A model generated the notes under the pieces. The model was not told the origin of the DNA. It saw nothing but the letters and a program-made list of their open reading frames with translations, and ran no database searches. A stretch of DNA of 17,866 nt, taken from Gemmatimonadales bacterium UBA1120 (GTDB lineage Bacteria > Gemmatimonadota > Gemmatimonadetes > Longimicrobiales > Gaopeijiaceae). The position numbers were made by a program, and so were the translations under genes. Every line of letters begins with the position of its first letter. The stretch's first letter is position 1. Positions 16,470-17,866 of this stretch are shown piece by piece. The stretch lies in contig DCAZ01000110.1 in the NCBI GenBank assembly GCA_002313925.1, forward strand, positions 1 through 17,866, in the 5' to 3' direction.

Positions 16470-17866
16470 CGCCCAAACTTCCTCGCAAGCTCCGCACTTG
16501 AAAGCCGAATAATCGTCGGACGACCATGAACGTCATGATGCGGGAGGTCAGTAGAAAATAGTTGATCAAAAAGCTCTTGCATCTCGATATCGGCCAACTG
16601 TTGACCGGCTTTGATCGAACCCTTACAGGCAAACGTCATCGCGATCTTCTCATGCTGATTCTTCGCTGAGCGGACTAACTCGGAGCCGTGGGTGAGCTCA
16701 TTGATCATCTCCCGAAACGCACGTTCGGCATCGAAGTAAGGATGGGGGTTAGGTACTGCCCTCAAGATCACCGTATCACCGCCAAATGGCTCAACCTCGA
16801 AACCAGATCGATCAAGTAACCCGCGTAGCTCTTCTACCAACTTCAACTCCGGAGCCGTCAACCGGATTGTCAGGGGGAAAAGAAGCTTCTGTCCGTCCCG
16901 CCCACCCGCTTCAAACGCGTCCATCAGTCTCTGGAATAGCACACGCTCATGAGCTGAGTGTTGGTCTATTATCAGGACGCCGTCTCGTGTCTCAGCGAGA
17001 ATGTAGGTATTGAGAATCTGCCAGAGATTTGGTCGTGACTCCTCAGGCTTTCTCGCTAACTGTTCCTCAGCAAGATCCTCAATCTCAGATCCTGCTAGAA
17101 ATAAGGCCATTTGAGCGTCCGTAGGCAGATTGCTCAGTTCTAGACTTTCCTTCGGTTCATGAACAGGCAAGCGGGGAGTTTCTAACTCTCTATCTAACGT
17201 TGCGGAGCTCTTTTCATCCTTCAAAGCAGACCGCACCGCTCTTTCCACTAGATCCTCTATCTGAGAATCTTGAGCGAACCGTACTTCAGCTTTAGTTGGA
17301 TGCACATTGACGTCTACGACACCGGAAGAGGCTTGGAGGTAAAGGAACATCCAGGGTCGTGCTGTCTGCGGGATGGTCGTGCTGTACCCCCGTTCCGCCG
17401 CCCGAACAAGTTTCGGAGCCTTGAACGGGCGCCCGTTCACGAACAAGTAACGCCTCCCGCGACCAGGTTTTGCTGCATCAGGACGCTGAATCAGACCTTT
17501 GACCTCGAGACCTGAGCCTTCAGCTCTTGCAAGAATCAGCGTGCCACCCTGATCTGGACCCCAAACTTGACTTACCCGTGCACCAGCATCATCCACTGCA
17601 GGAAGATCAAGTAGGCTTCTCTTGTTAGATGTGAGAGAAAAGCTGACTCGTGGGTTTGCTAATGCGAGTCCCATCAGAACGTCGCTAGCTATTCGAACTT
17701 CAACGCTCACCGACTTCAAGAACTTGGCACGGGCGGGAGCATTAAAGAATAAATTCCTAACCTCAACCGTAGTACCCCTCTGGCGAGCGCTATCCTCGAC
17801 CGTATCGATACGCCCACCGTTCACCACCACCCGGGTGCCCACTCCCTGATCAGCTTCCCGAGTATC
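16466..17866 (-). CDS. mutL: DNA mismatch repair protein MutL (N-terminus off window)
   Basis: The frame is open to the window edge; 466 C-terminal residues are present and about the first 120 (the ATP-binding motifs) are missing. An internal GTG at 17842 is not the true start, because the preceding codons continue the family sequence. Fragment numbering counts from the edge. GTTVEVRNLFFNAPARAKFLKS (about 31-52), YLFVNGRPF (140-148) and NVHPTKAEVRF (187-197) define the N-terminal half. The C-terminal half begins near 281 and has DQHSAHE (301-307), ACK (Cys414) and DVHGRP (445-450), the equivalents of the endonuclease metal motifs. The usual Cys of CPHGRP is Asp here. MutL coordinates mismatch repair after MutS binds a mispair. 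It overlaps miaA by 4 bp. Confidence 0.97.
   Translation of the reverse strand, partial: DTREADQGVGTRVVVNGGRIDTVEDSARQRGTTVEVRNLFFNAPARAKFLKSVSVEVRIASDVLMGLALANPRVSFSLTSNKRSLLDLPAVDDAGARVSQVWGPDQGGTLILARAEGSGLEVKGLIQRPDAAKPGRGRRYLFVNGRPFKAPKLVRAAERGYSTTIPQTARPWMFLYLQASSGVVDVNVHPTKAEVRFAQDSQIEDLVERAVRSALKDEKSSATLDRELETPRLPVHEPKESLELSNLPTDAQMALFLAGSEIEDLAEEQLARKPEESRPNLWQILNTYILAETRDGVLIIDQHSAHERVLFQRLMDAFEAGGRDGQKLLFPLTIRLTAPELKLVEELRGLLDRSGFEVEPFGGDTVILRAVPNPHPYFDAERAFREMINELTHGSELVRSAKNQHEKIAMTFACKGSIKAGQQLADIEMQELFDQLFSTDLPHHDVHGRPTIIRLSSAELARKFGR

Noticed and set aside
1..17866. CRISPR arrays, insertion sequences, phage genes, tRNA or rRNA genes.
   Set aside because: No regularly spaced repeats, no transposase or integrase motifs, no terminal inverted repeats and no cloverleaf-like segments were seen; the window is compact and entirely co-directional.

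Overview
Every gene supported here lies on the minus strand, so transcription runs from the high-numbered end toward position 1. Base composition is moderate, close to half GC by eye. The window suggests a Gram-negative-type environmental bacterium from a lineage that makes bacillithiol and carries the secreted PSD-cytochrome/HXXSHH (DUF1592/DUF1552) protein pair. Gemmatimonadota, or an Acidobacteriota-like lineage, fits best. This placement is inferred from gene families and gene order; no 16S rRNA or tRNA gene is present to settle it.

Region 1 (17866 to 10840) is a tightly packed housekeeping operon: mutL (N-terminus off the window), miaA, bshA, uppP, a stand-alone biotin-protein ligase, coaX, and a divergent isoprenyl-synthase-like protein. 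Several junctions overlap by 4 bp (mutL/miaA, bshA/uppP), which suggests translational coupling. The products act in mismatch repair, tRNA modification, low-molecular-weight thiol synthesis, undecaprenyl-phosphate recycling, biotin attachment and CoA synthesis. The last gene is the least ordinary: it has a clear second aspartate motif, but its first motif is altered and the basic substrate-binding segments are missing.

Region 2 (10775 to 8627) is the chaperonin operon. A TTGACA box and a CIRCE operator (HrcA binding site) precede groES and groEL, and a strong intrinsic terminator follows them. No clear terminator separates region 1 from groES, so some readthrough is possible.

After about 270 bp without a convincing gene, region 3 (8355 to 1) holds four co-directional genes for exported proteins. 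They are a di-heme PSD/PSCyt protein (DUF1587/1595/1592/1588/1585 architecture), a Tat-exported HXXSHH (DUF1552) protein, an exported ankyrin-repeat protein ending in an unusual HxCxxC tail, and, after a 215-bp gap, a large Asp-box (sortilin/VPS10-like) beta-propeller protein whose C-terminus runs off the window at position 1. The first three are nearly contiguous and probably form one envelope-located functional unit of unknown biochemical role. This is the most promising part of the window for undescribed biology.

No mobile element, CRISPR array, tRNA or rRNA was seen.
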